Made by a program: the position numbers and the translations under genes
Shown here: positions 47,435-60,906 of the stretch, piece by piece
Layout of the letters: every line of letters begins with the position of its first letter
Position numbering within the stretch: the stretch's first letter is position 1
DNA from: Bidens hawaiensis
Taxonomy: Eukaryota > Streptophyta > Magnoliopsida > Asterales > Asteraceae
Assembly: GCA_021521415.1 (NCBI GenBank)
Contig: JAIQDT010003796.1
Location: forward strand, 1 to 64,000
Length of the DNA: 64,000 bases
Direction: 5' to 3'
The notes under the pieces: generated by a model
Databases searched by the model: none
Seen by the model: only the letters and a program-made list of their open reading frames with translations
What the model was told of the DNA's origin: nothing

Positions 47435-48247
47435 CCTGTATTAGCAAATCTTCTTTTGCCAATGAAGGTAAAAGCAAACCATTTCAAGCCTCATTTATAT
47501 ACTTCCTTTGTTCATATTATAATTGAGAAGTAACCAATAGGACTGTAAACGAAACGATTCGAACCGAACGATACCTTCTTTGTGTTTGTGCCTTAAGCTT
47601 TTGTCGGACAAATAGACTGTCATGTTAGTGAACAAAATTCGGTATCAGTGTTCGTCCATTAAGGAATTGAACCGAGCCTGCTCATGTTCCTACATGCCTG
47701 TTACTTTTAATTTAAACTTAGTATAAATTCACCAACAATAGAATAATAGAGAGCATTTTTTATAAATTTACTAACATTAGAACTAAATTTCCACAGAATC
47801 AATAATAATTCCAACAGGTAATGAAACAATTGATAAACCGAATAATTTTAGTAACGTTATACTTTATGATATATAATATTTAGAAAATCAAAGCCAATAA
47901 GATAGTGAATCTGGTAATCTAATAGTTGGTTTAGCGATATTTTAAATTTTATATATATTTTAAATTATGAAAATATTTTGATCAAAAGTATCTTGAGTGA
48001 ATTTGGAACTAATAAATTGTGATTAAATTCAAATATAGAAACATGTCAAATTTATAGGAAAAATAAGTTAGACCATATTATATTCATAACCCGTAATTGT
48101 AATTTTTTAATTATAATTATAGAATATCTTCCATAAAAAACTCTAACTTAATTAAGTTATTGATTTATAATTATAGATTTTTTTTTAATTTGAATAGACC
48201 TAAATAATTATTGAGACTTCTTCTTTAAATATTTTTTTTTAATTTCA
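47435..48247. other. AT-rich intergenic DNA
   Basis: 47541-47700 starts GTAAACGAAACGATTCGAAC and looks like one end of the F1 foldback family. The rest is very AT-rich with no gene. Confidence 0.45.
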
Positions 48248-51200
48248 ATGAATGTTTTTTCTCTGAACATTCGTGGGTTAGGGAGTTCTAGCAAAGCCGA
48301 TTGGATTCGAGGTCTTCGAGTCCATCATGAGGTTAGTTTTATTGTTTTACAAGAGTCGCAATTTGTTTCCTTGGATTCTGTGGATGTGGGACGGTTTTGG
48401 GGTTATGGTGAGTATTCATTTGATTGGGTTCCTTCGTCTGGAAGGTCGGGTGAGTTATTATCGATCTGGGATTCCCAAGTCTTTCGTATGGAAAGGGTGG
48501 TCAAGAATAATAATTGGCTTCTAGTTTCGGGCACTATGAAATGAAAGAGTAGCTTGTTTCATATTCTCAATGTTTATTCTCCTCAAAATCTAGTTACTAA
48601 ACTAGCACTTTGGAGGGAAATTCGTGATTTGATCGGGGAGGGTAATGGGAGGTGGATTGTGGCAGGAGATTTTAACTCGGTTCGGTGTGCCGAGGATAGG
48701 CGGAATTCTTTGTTTAATGTGGGTGAGGCCAATGAGTTTAACGATTTCATTGATGATTCGAATCTTCACGAGTACTCCTTGAAAGGGAGGCGTTTTACTT
48801 TTGTTGCAGGAAATAAATTAAGCCGTATTGACAGAATCTTCGTTAATTGGGATTTCTTTATGGAATGGCCGTGTGCGGAGTATATTGCCCTCGAAAGGAA
48901 TAAGCCGGATCATAGTCCGTTGGTTTTGAAAATTGGTTCTTCCAAGAACTATGGTCCCAAACCGTTTAGGTTTTTCAATTCATGGCTTGGTAGAGAGGAT
49001 TTTGGGACGTTGGTTAAGAAGACGCTTGTTGATGGCTCGTTTCATGGTTCTCCGGACGCGAGATTGTTGTATAAATTTAAAGCTTTGCGTGATGCTATTT
49101 CTAGATGGGCGATCGATTGTAAAGCCAAAGAAAAGGAAGAAAGGGTTTTATTGGAGCAAGAGTTGCGTGATTTGGACCAAACCATGGAGGTTCGGGATTT
49201 GTTGGAAGAAGAGACATGGTCTTTAAGCGAAATTAAAAGACGGCTAGGCGAGTTGGATAATCATTATTACCGGGATTTGAAGCAAAAGGCTCGGTGTAAT
49301 TGGGCGATTCATGGAGACGAAAATTCTCGATTTTTTCACGGTTTTATTAATAAACGTAAAGCTTCAAATTATTTTCCGGGTTTGGAAGTGAATGGGGCGT
49401 GGGAAACAAACCCGGTTCTCATTAAAAAGGAAGTTTTGCGTTTCTTTGCTGGTAAGTTTAAAGAATCTATTACACATCGGCCTCGGTTGATTGGATATGG
49501 GTTTTTGGTCTTGTCTTCGGTGGAGGCGGATTTTTTTATCAATGATTTTTCCGTGCATGAGATCAAGAAGGCGGTTTTTGAATGCGGTAGTGACAAAGCT
49601 CCTGGGCCGGATGGTTTTAATTTTAGGTTCATTCGGTTTTTTTGGGAGTTGTTCGAGAAGGATTTTGCGGATATTCTTGATCATTTTCATAGTGTTAAAA
49701 GTTTTTGTTCGGGGGTTGGATCGTCTTTTATCACCTTAATTCCTAAGGTTAATAATCCGTCATCTTTGGGGGATTTTAGACCGATAAGTCTCATTGGTAG
49801 TATTTTAAAGACTGTGTCGAAGGTTTTAGTGAATCGACTCAAAACGGTTATGAATAAGATTGTCTCAGAGCATCAGTCGGCTTTCTTATCCGGGAGATAT
49901 ATTCTTGATGGCCCTTTGGTGGCTAATGAGGTTATTGCTTGGGCTAAGAAGAGGGAGAGAAGAATTTTTATGTTCAAGATTGACTTCGATAAAGCCTATG
50001 ATAATGTGAATTGGGAGTTCTTGTTGTCGGTTCTTTCTCAGATGGGTTTTCCTTCGGTCTGGTGTGATTGGATTAGTGGTATTTTGTTGGCGACTAGATC
50101 ATCTGTTCTTGTTAATGGATCTCCTACATTCGAATTTGGGTGTCATAAAGGCATTCGTCAAGGTGACCCGCTATCGCCTTTTCTTTTTATTATTCTGATG
50201 GAGGCTTTTTCAGGTATGTTGAAACAAGCCTGTGATATAGGTGCGTTTCATGGTATTACTCTTCCTAATGAAGGTCCTACTTTATCCCATCTTTTTTATG
50301 CGGATGATGCTATGATTATGGGAGAGTGGTCTTCTTTTAATTTTGATAACTTGAAACGTATTCTTCGCATATTTTACTTGTGTTCGGGGCTAAAGATTAA
50401 TCTCCATAAATCAGTGTTATTTGGAGTAGGTGTAGAAGATGGTGAGATCGATATCCAAGCTGGTTTCATGGGTTGTAAGCCGGGTAGAATCCCGTTTTCT
50501 TATCTAGGGATTATGGTTGGCGCTAACATGAATAGGGTGGTTAATTGGGAACCGGTTGTGTCCAAGTTCAAGAAGAGGCTTTCTAAATGGAAAGTTAATT
50601 CGTTATCTATTGCCGGTCGGTTAACCCTTATTAAATCGGTGCTGGATAGTCTTCCCACTTATTATTTTTCGCTTTTTAAGGCACCCAAGAAGGTTATCAA
50701 TGATTTAGAAACTTTGATGAGAAGGTTCTTATGGGGTGGTTCGGATGAAGTGAGGAAGATGTCATGGGTGGCTTGGGAGGTAGTCACCAAACCTATAAAA
50801 GAAGGGGGTTTAGGTATCGCTCGTTTAGAGGTTAATAATCAAGCGCTGATTACTAAATGGCTTGGGAGATTTCTAAACGATCATCACGCGATGTGGAGAA
50901 GAGTAGTGTTGTCTATTCACGAGTCCTCGCGCGGTTGGGGGCTTGCTCCGGTTAATAATGGGGTTCCCGGGGTTTGGAAGAATTGTGTTATGTTTTGGAA
51001 CAAATTTAAGGTTGATGGTGTGGGTTTTAATAGAGTGATCCGGGCCACAGTTGGGAATGGTCGCCAAGTTTTGTTTTGGATGGATTTGTGGTTGGGTTCG
51101 GCGCCGATTATGGACAAGTATCCGTCCTTATATGCGGTAGAAAAACATAAAAATGTTTTGTTAGCAGATCGGTTGGTGGTCACTGGATCCTCTCGTCGCA

Positions 51201-51895
51201 TTGTGTGGGATTGGCTTAGAGCTCCTTGCTCCCAACAGGAGGTGATCGAGAAGCAAGAGTTGGAAGATCTCCTTCAAGGGGTGGTGATGGTTGACCGTGA
51301 AGATTCATGGTCTTGGGCGGTTGGTAGCTGCAAAGAGTTCGAGGTTTCGTCGATTAAAAGATGGATGGTGCGGTCCGTTGTGGATGCTGGGAGTTTCGGT
51401 TTTCAATGGAGCGATTGGGTCCCGAAAAAATGTAATATTTTTATGTGGAGGGCCGTTCTGGATTCTCTTCCAACCAATGAGGCTTTAGCTAGACGTCATT
51501 TGCATTGTGATGATCATAGTTGCGCTTTATGTGAGAGTAATGAGGAATCGCTCGAGCACTTGTTAACCGGGTGTTTCATTTTTATGGCTGTTTGGAATGC
51601 GATTGGTTCATGGTGCAACATCCCTAGATCTTTTGTTTTCCATGTCAATGATCTGGTGGAAGTGCATAAGGTTAGTGGTGCGACGGGGAACAAGAGATTG
51701 ATTATTCATGGCATTGTCATCATTACTTGTTGGAGGATTTGGCGGGCTAGGAATGAAAAGATTTTTTCGGGCAAGAACACTAAGGTGGTAGAAATGGTTG
51801 CGGATATAAAATCTTTGGGTTTTCTTTGGTACAAAAATAGATCTAAGATAGGGGTAGTGGATTGGAAAAGATGGTGTTTATTTGATGTAACGTGA
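48248..51895 (+). pseudogene. LINE ORF2: endonuclease, reverse transcriptase, zf-RVT; one nonsense codon
   Basis: One frame of 1216 codons counting a single internal TGA at 48542-48544. The N-terminus has the AP-endonuclease motifs LNIRGLG, then LQESQF, GDFNSVR, SRIDRIFVN and PDHSPLVL. RT follows with PGPDGFNF, HQSAFLSGRYILDG, FKIDFDKAYD, IRQGDPLSPFLF, the catalytic FYADD (about 50297-50311) and SYLGIMVG. A C-terminal zf-RVT domain (WVPKKCNIFMWRA, CALCES, HLLTGC) closes it. The last residues are RWCLFDVT. No frameshift is present in 3.6 kb, so the copy is rather young. The protein copies LINE RNA into DNA at the nicked target. Confidence 0.93.
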
Positions 51896-51994
51896 TTGTT
51901 GTTTTTGGTTTTTGGCTTTCGGCGTCTTTCTCCGTCTTGGTGATAGTCGTTGGTTGTGTTTGTTTTTAATGAAAGTCAATTTTCAAAAAAAAAA
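48248..51994 (+). mobile_element. LINE (plant L1 type), 5'-truncated, with poly(A) tail
   Basis: Holds only the endonuclease/RT reading frame. There is no ORF1 upstream. After the stop at 51895 come a ~90-bp trailer and an A-run at about 51984-51994. A target duplication could not be fixed because the flanks are simple AT sequence. Confidence 0.9.
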
Positions 51995-52397
51995 ATATTA
52001 AATTGCAGATTATATAGCAATTAGTTGACCAGATTATATAGCAAAAATATGCCAACGAATTTAGTTGAGACTATAGGAGTACCTCTCAATTTTAATCACA
52101 ATATACATATGGTCAACTGTAGTCTCAATTAATGATTAAAAAACTATACAAAAATGTATCAAAATGTCAACCCAAGTACCCAACATTCAAATTAAAAACA
52201 CACTCTAATGATGATTATGAATTGCTGACCTGAAATTATCTCCAGCCCCACATTTGGTAATCTCCAATTTTTGGTCTTCTGCAAATTCATAACACGATAA
52301 TGATTTGAAAAAGTAGAAAACAACTCTATTAGTTAATTCAAACATTAATACAATATTTACCTTCATCCTCTAGAATGTCAAAAGTCCACAAAGCGAG
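51995..52397. other. AT-rich sequence between the LINE and the clathrin fragment
   Basis: Shows a short direct repeat (CAGATTATATAGCAA near 52004 and AGATTATATAGCAA near 52032). No gene is seen. Confidence 0.4.
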
Positions 52398-52889
52398 TCA
52401 TTTCTCAGATGGATCACATTTGTAATTAATTATCTTATTATTTGATAAATTGGCTGTCATATCAAACATCTTCACGGGTTCAGAATCACCTGTATGAATT
52501 AATTATGACCAACCAAGTTTAGAAGCTATTAGCCTTAAACCTATCAACTTACATAAGACAAAAAGAAATAAAACATCGAGTACCTCACTACAGAGAAGAC
52601 AAAGGCAGCGTACCTTCAATGGACCAATTATATACTGAGGTCTGGGTTACCATGCCCAACATCTTGGGTGAGATCCATTTCCAAAAGACAACCTGAAGAA
52701 AAGATAGTAGTATAGTCGCATAAAAGTCAATGTTAACAAAAAGATGTAGAAAAGTCTCAAAGTATTAAACAATTTCATAAATAAACGTGTTACCTGCTCA
52801 GGCATCTGATGAGACTTCAATTTAGCTTTCATCTTGATGTTAAATATTTGTAGGTGATCTTGAGTTGTCCCAGGATGTTGAGCTTCAAG
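52398..52889 (-). pseudogene. clathrin heavy chain pseudogene fragment (N-terminal propeller), introns kept
   Basis: Three exon pieces on minus: 52889-52794 ([20 protein letters not shown]), 52692-52614 ([19 protein letters not shown]) and 52489-52398 ([18 protein letters not shown]). They join across GT-AG introns in frame and match plant clathrin heavy chain, whose N-terminal beta-propeller binds adaptors. The Trp expected after CDPSEK is a TGA at 52398-52400 and similarity ends there. Upstream, similarity stops before LEAQHP. Retained introns show that it came from genomic DNA, not from an mRNA copy. Only ~90 residues of ~1700 remain. Confidence 0.85.
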
Positions 52890-52950
52890 AAATTAAACTG
52901 TTGATTAGCTATATGTTTAAACTAACATTATTGTTTCTGTAAGGACCTTC

Positions 52951-52991
<41 letters not shown>

Positions 52992-54480
52992 CAATCAATC
53001 AATCAATCAACAACGATTAACCTATCACCGTTATCACAACAAATCTGCTAATTAATACACAAATCTTAAATTGAACATATTAAACCAAAACCTTCAATCA
53101 ATCTAATATCAAAATTCGATCAAAACATACAAAAACATGTAATCGACATGATTTGTGAAATTAAAGACAATTGAATAAGAAATAAAGTGAATTAGATTAA
53201 GAAAAGAGTTAATAATAATAATATTATTACCAGGTGAAGATGAGAGAAAGAGATTTCGGGTTTTTGAGGCTGCCGGCTGGTGTGAATGTATTTATATAGT
53301 ATATATATGTAGTAGATTTGTGCGTCATATATGTATATATATATAATAGATATAGTGGAGATGGGCGATAGTGGTGGTGGTGATGGCGGCCATGGAGAGG
53401 GGCTATTTCGTTGTTGGCACTGGTGGTGGTGGTGGTGGAGGCCGAGGGGTGATATTAGTGATGGAGTGGGGAGAATTTTGGGATTTAGGGTTTGATTGGA
53501 ATAAAAGATGGTAGGTTTGAACAACAATAATTTGGGTGGGTAATGACCCATGTAGGATCCATGTTTTAGAAAATGGGTTAAAAAGTATGAGAATGAATGA
53601 GATTATGACAAGTGGCATATATTAGTAGTTATTTATTAGAGTAGTAAGATATTGTGTTCTCATTTCTCTCATCTCTTGATAGGTAAAGGTGGGGAGTGGA
53701 AGCGGCATGGAGCTTTGTATGGTTGAGATGATAGTGAGGTAATGTTCCCCACCTATAAGTATAACAAAATACACCAATGGCGCATAATGTTTGTTTGAGC
53801 CAAACTGGTTCTAGCCTGGCCCAAACTAGTTTCAAACCAACCATGCCGATTGCATAGGGTTCGAATATTTCTCCTCAAACCGGTTTTGACCAAAGTTGAT
53901 TAAATCGAATCGGTTTACAATACGAATCAGTTTACGAAAAGAAACCACTTCACACACCTCTACAACAAACTTGCATTGTTTTCTGTATCACAGAAAAAGC
54001 AATAAAGAAATCTTACAAAGCAAGCACTATATATAGAATTGCCTTGGTCTCTATTTATTTAAAATATATAATTGTTTATTAGTTTTATTTGAAAATTCCC
54101 ATTGGCAATTGTCTAAGAAAACGTAATAACCCAATTTTATGTATTTGTTGAATAACAAAGTAAATTCTCTTTCTCTAGTGTGTGAACCTGAACTTCAGTT
54201 TGATATCGTGATACAACCACAAAGAAAATTCTGATATTAACGTTAATAACTTGGGCTAAACTTTTATGCAATCTCGTCTTTAACACATAGCGTTAAGGAA
54301 ATACCGAGCCCATTTAAGGAGATACTCATACAACAACTCAAAAATATACAAGGTATAACAAAGACAAGTAATCTTAGTTCAAAAGTTCAAGTTTGATTAA
54401 AGTGAGCTTAAGTCTAAGTTAAAATTCGATATAATCTTGATCTTTGACAACATTAATAATATTGTTAGCTCAAGTCAAGT

Positions 54481-54517
<37 letters not shown>

Positions 54518-57500
54518 TTAGCTACTTGTTGTGAACCCATCTAAGCCCAATCAAATAGCCCATCTAGTAGCCCAATCGAATGATACAAGTCATACAACAA
54601 ACCTTCGATGAGTAATATAAACCGGATAACAGATAGAAAAGGGGGTAACAAATGTGATATGAGCATGTTCTCTTCTTCCAACCTCCTTTTTGTATTTATG
54701 CAATCCGATTCTCCCAATCTACTTATTACTTGTTTCGACTCGACTAGTTGATGCACCATAATTGCCAACACTGCAACACCAGCATCACCTTCGTCTTTTC
54801 TCTCATTACCGGTCACCACAACCTCTACCACTAGCACGCACTTCTACCGACACCACTTTCCAACATCTTTAACAAATTTATAAATCTAATACACAAATTT
54901 CAATTGACAATTTCCAATCCTAAATCTCATTTCTTAAAATACATACATTTAAAAAAAAAATCTTTGTTATTTAAAATACATACAATTAAAAACTGCATAA
55001 GATATAATCACTTAAGTGATATAAAAGTACTTAGTAGATTGTATATAATTATTATAAAACAATTTATACAAATTACCTAAACAACAACGTGTGATGGGTC
55101 CGATTTGCATATTTTGGTAACACACCAAAGTCAAAGTGACTTGGAACACTACATCTAAAGTAATACACAACGTGACCCTCCAACTTTGACTAACACTACA
55201 TCTAATGATCTACATTCCCGCTTGTCTAGAGATTCTTTCTATTTTGTAATATTTATATATTGTGGATGGTACTATTTCTAGCTATGAATTTGTAGCGAAG
55301 TTGATCATATGCTTAGAAGAAAACTATGTATTTAATACGTTAGCTACATTCTAGTCTTCATGGAACCTCGTTCTTACATGTTGACATATCCCACCCTTGG
55401 TGTTAACCATTGATGTTTTATCATGAATTCAATGGTGTATCTAGAAGAAAAATTGAGAGTAGTGCGGGCTGATAGTTTTTGTTCAGAGATAGCAGATACA
55501 TAAAACAAAGAAAAAAATATTTTTGCATTAAAAGTGTACTTTGTCAAAAAAGTTGAGAGGTAGCGGAGACTATTTCATAAAAAGTTGTTAGATCTACCCA
55601 TGTTCGGGATCAAATGTATGACCTTTGGTTGTCTATGATCGGTTTGGGTCTGATCACTTCCTTACCTTGTAGCTAAAGCCATGTCCTACAAGCTCCATAG
55701 AAGGGAAGGGGAAACTTATCAGCAAAGGGCGTTCAATACAGACCAAACATTAATAATTTTGAATTTAGGATAACCTAAATTCGGATACAGATTTAAACTA
55801 CCCAAATAAGTGAAATCTCCGTAACATTAAAACTTATAATGGAAGTTGATGTAATTTTAAACAAATCACACAAACCCAACAATATTTTAAATAGGATTTG
55901 GCATTTGAATACTCAATTAAAATATTCGTGGGCGATAGGTCTTTGAGGTTGCTTAAACGTATCCTAGCTAAACTTCTAAGAGCGTCTACAAGGGGCTCCA
56001 TTCCCCAATGTCCAAATCTATGTGTCAACCTACAAACATGAAAGGAACCCAACTCAACCAATGTGGAGCATGAATGTTTGTTGCATGTTTGTTTAAGCAA
56101 ACTTATAATACCCCCCCCCCCCCCCCCCCCTCCCCTCCCCTCTTCTCATACACCCATATTATGTAATATTACACACATGCATACATATTTAATATTTTTT
56201 AATAGGGCTTGTGAAAGTTTGTTGTTATGAAAGAAAGTGAGGTTTTTTATAAAAGTTTGAAATATGACGTGGTGATGATGTAGTGGTATATATGAGTTTG
56301 TTGTTGTGGATGCTCTAAGCTTTTCATCGTACTTCATATAAAAAGGTCAAACCAATAAGATGCATTTACCGCAACCTTTTACGAAACAATCAATCAATCA
56401 ATTGAATATAATATGAAAGTGGTACTATTTTAAATACAAATAAAACAATCATCATTCGACATGTGTAGTTCCAAATAATTAAAATAAGAAATTAAACATA
56501 CAACATGTACTCCGTCAAGAATAACTAACTTATCAAAACGAAATTTCGTAAAACTCCCAAGCAAGTCATGTGAGCTCAAAGCTCACTTAGTGCTAAATAA
56601 ACACTTGAATGTCATCTTACATAATCCTAACTTTTTTATGTTTTCATCCTAACTTCTTTTTGTATATACACAACAATTTTATATTCATGGAACATTCAAT
56701 ACAAACTTAAATTATTTTTATCAAATCATTAGAGATACCAATTCAATTTCTGACATGGACATATCTAAACTATGATATAAAAATAGTTAGATTTTAAGCT
56801 GTTATATTTTACATGCTTAATGAACAAGTAGTATTTAGGTTGACATGCTTAATTAAAAGTGTCGTGTTTAGACTGACATGTTTAGCTGTTTTTGTTAAGT
56901 GGCCAACCAACCCATTTTTACAACCCATCAACCAAATAACATATTTACAATTTTGATAATTACCCAGTACCCATAAACAGATAACACATGTGGGTAAATG
57001 GTTGAATTAGTCATGTTAAGATTACACGATTGTAACTGTATACATGACACAAATGTTAATCAAACAATGTAATCCATCAATTTAAAATTCAGAGAACTCG
57101 TCAATGTGACACGATCAACACCTCAAGAAATAATCACTTTAAAACACACGTACGTACACATTCTTTACAATGTAACTTATTTAGAACATAGAAAATATAT
57201 TGTAATCGAGAAAGTAGGTGTAAGTCACGTCAGAGACGAAGGATAAAAGTTGGTGAACGGGACCCACTTGCATTTTTCTAAATAAAAAAACATTTTTATT
57301 TTTATTTTGTATATTTTATGCCCTTCACCAAGCCCAAACCCAATTATTTTATTCTTCATGCCCTTCACCAACCTCAACCTATTTATTTTTAAATAAATAT
57401 TTTACGTGCACTATTAAAATATTAGTTTTGAAAATCGTACACCTCACAATGCTAACATCTTGTCATCTCTTTAGCGTATATTTATCACAAATAAATTATT

Positions 57501-58650
57501 ATTATATGTAACTATGAATTATAATTACGGTTGTTCACAAGTCGATCCCGAGTCAAGCCATGATGTTTTTCGAGCTCAGGCTTAAAATTAAACGGAACAA
57601 TTCAACTAAGACTTTAACTCGATTATAATGACATATTAGCATTTAAACCAACTTTTTTAAGAAATAAATACCAATTAATCATTACGAGAATTGGTCATCA
57701 ATATTAATTATATCTACACGGCACAGTGGCATATACATGTTGCTAATCTTTTTTTAATTTTACAAATACATTCTAACAATAATGAAGGCAGTTGGAAACT
57801 TAATTAGTATTAAATATATAACATATGTTATTAAATAAATAACACATTAAACCTTAAACTACCATAATAACAATATAACATATGAATTGATTACTTTCTT
57901 TAATTATACAATGAATCCTTACCAGAAAATTCATGTAACTTTGCCAATACCGCTAACCAATTAAATAAGATAAATCGTAGTTCACATCATACATATAATC
58001 TTCAATTATTTACGAAAGAAAATCATCAAAATCAAGACTCAAGCATGAGAGTGAGTGAGCAATAACTGAATGGTAACTAAAAACCAACAAAACCGAACTG
58101 AAATTAAGCAAAAATTGATTGTCGGTTTATTTTTGTACCCTTGGTTAATTGAAATTAACTGAACTGAAGTACTGAACCATTCAAATTTTCAAATTTTTGT
58201 AGCTTTTATACTTCCATTTCATATATTTAAATTTTCTTTTCATGTATCTATACATTTATTTCATGTATTTATACATACATTTCATGTATTTCTAAATAAA
58301 AAAAATTAGCCCAAATTTAATTTTAGTTACCAAACTGAAACCAAAAAAATAACTAAATTAATCAAACCCAAATCGATTAACTAAAAACCAATTGATTAAT
58401 CCAGTTGAGGATAACCAAACCCATGACTATGCATGAGACATCTAACAAAGAAGAATAAGTTGCTTATCAATTTATGACCTACCTTAACTAACTAAAGGTT
58501 CATGAGTTGAATCTTTCAAATACAAATAAAAATAATAAAATATTAAAAAATAATAAAATTAAAAATATAAAAGATGTGTCACCAACTCTTCGCCCACCAA
58601 GAGAACTAGAAAGGAAAGTCCCTCCCACTTCACCAACTCTTTTTCATACT
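52890..58650. other. 5.8 kb of AT-rich DNA without a supported gene
   Basis: Contains microsatellites (AAT)n near 52952-52990, (GGT)n near 53418-53440 and (TA)n near 54486-54517, a C-run at 56111-56130 followed by TCCCC repeats, and degenerate AACCGGTT-type repeat sequence at 53800-53960 and 58060-58400. A possible MITE end TTGTGGATGCTCTAAG lies near 56315. Open frames here are short and match nothing I know. Confidence 0.5.
56111..56140. repeat. C20 run followed by (TCCCC)2
   Basis: Twenty C in a row, then TCCCCTCCCC. The minus strand is a G-run that could fold into a quadruplex. Length is likely to vary and is prone to sequencing error. Confidence 0.8.
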
Positions 58651-58657
58651 CTCCCAC

Positions 58658-58665
58658 TATAAATA
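58658..58665 (+). promoter_or_regulatory. TATA box of CCoAOMT
   Basis: TATAAATA lies 93 bp before ATG 58751, giving a leader of about 60 bases. CACCAACTC lies at about 58578 and 58631, similar to the AC elements found in phenylpropanoid promoters. A closer AC-II match (ACCAACC, 57367-57373) lies 1.4 kb upstream. Confidence 0.7.
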
Positions 58666-58741
58666 CCTTAACATTTTTCATTTATTCCAAGCTCACAACT
58701 TCATCTATAACACAAGTAATTAATTTCATATCATCATATAA

Positions 58742-59793
<1,052 letters not shown>

Positions 59794-60906
59794 CTAAGCA
59801 AAAGAGGTGGTCGCTACATGCCTACATAGATCACCGTGGCGGATGTTTTTCCCTAAAATTTATGTTTTGAATTTGTAAAATTTACATCTATTGTAATGTT
59901 TGTTATAATCCAAAATCATAATATAACAATATCTTTTATATAACATGTTTCAAGATAAATATGTTGTTACTGTCATAACAATCATATCATATTATTTGCA
60001 ATAAACATATTCTGTCTTAAAAAGTAGGTTATTAGTTATTTAGTTTGACAATTGTGATAGCTAAAAAAGAGGATAATTGAGTTGATTTGGTATGAGTTGA
60101 TTCATTGAACCAAAACACTGTCTTTCTTAACTTTTCATTTTCAGAAAAAATATTACTTTTTTTGATGTGATATATACCATTACTACACAATTGCAACAAA
60201 CGTAATTGTCGCAAATCGTTTTAATCAGCTTTAACAGCTATATATTTTTGCGATAAAAGTATTACCGACAGTTTTGCAACGCTAAAGGTAGTAGCAGTGT
60301 AACAGATATGCAAAGGTTCAGCAACATATATCACATGGTATGGTAACATTAGTTACAATTTTAATTTTTCTTTTTCTGTTACACAAAATCATAAATTTGT
60401 ACCCACTATCCAACATAATACTACAAAATTTTGTTACCAAACTTTTGCCTGCTTGACTTTTAGGCTTTTAGTTGGATACATGCCAACCTTTATACACATG
60501 ATGAAGACGCGTTGTTCTTTGACAAAAAAACTGCACGGGGTTTAAATAATCCGGTTCTTAAAGTATGGCTGACCGGTGATTCGGTGAACCATAACACCAC
60601 TTAACCAAAGGTTCAAGACAACCAATTTTAACCACTACATTATATTTTAATATGGGTTAAGCTAGCATTCTTAAGCAGTTATATAACTACCAAAGTTTTA
60701 TTTCAACAATACTACAAACTATTTCTAAAACAAACGAATCACTCAACTTGTGAACTAAACATTAAACGGGTCAGAAGCGAATAGAATTCGGGTCAACATT
60801 CAATATATTAACAGTCTTGAAAAAACTTACTAAACTTTGAAGATTAAAACCAATTCGTTAACAGAATAGCACAGAACATGATATGACTTTGAGTTGAGCA
60901 TTTGAG
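59794..60906. other. spacer between convergent CCoAOMT and LSM6
   Basis: AT-rich and holds both 3' regions. A stretch at 60185-60300 has CACTACA-like ends but cannot be classed. No gene is seen. Confidence 0.5.

Noticed and set aside
53192..53551. 119-codon minus-strand frame with His and Pro runs
   Set aside because: It arises from a GGT/CCACC microsatellite and is not a credible protein.
54541..54837. 98-codon minus-strand frame
   Set aside because: No recognisable family, no splice context, and AT-rich surroundings.
55834..56100. Minus-strand frame with RFGHWGMEPLVDALRSLARIRL
   Set aside because: It looked slightly like a retroelement peptide, but it is short and isolated and no motif could be confirmed.
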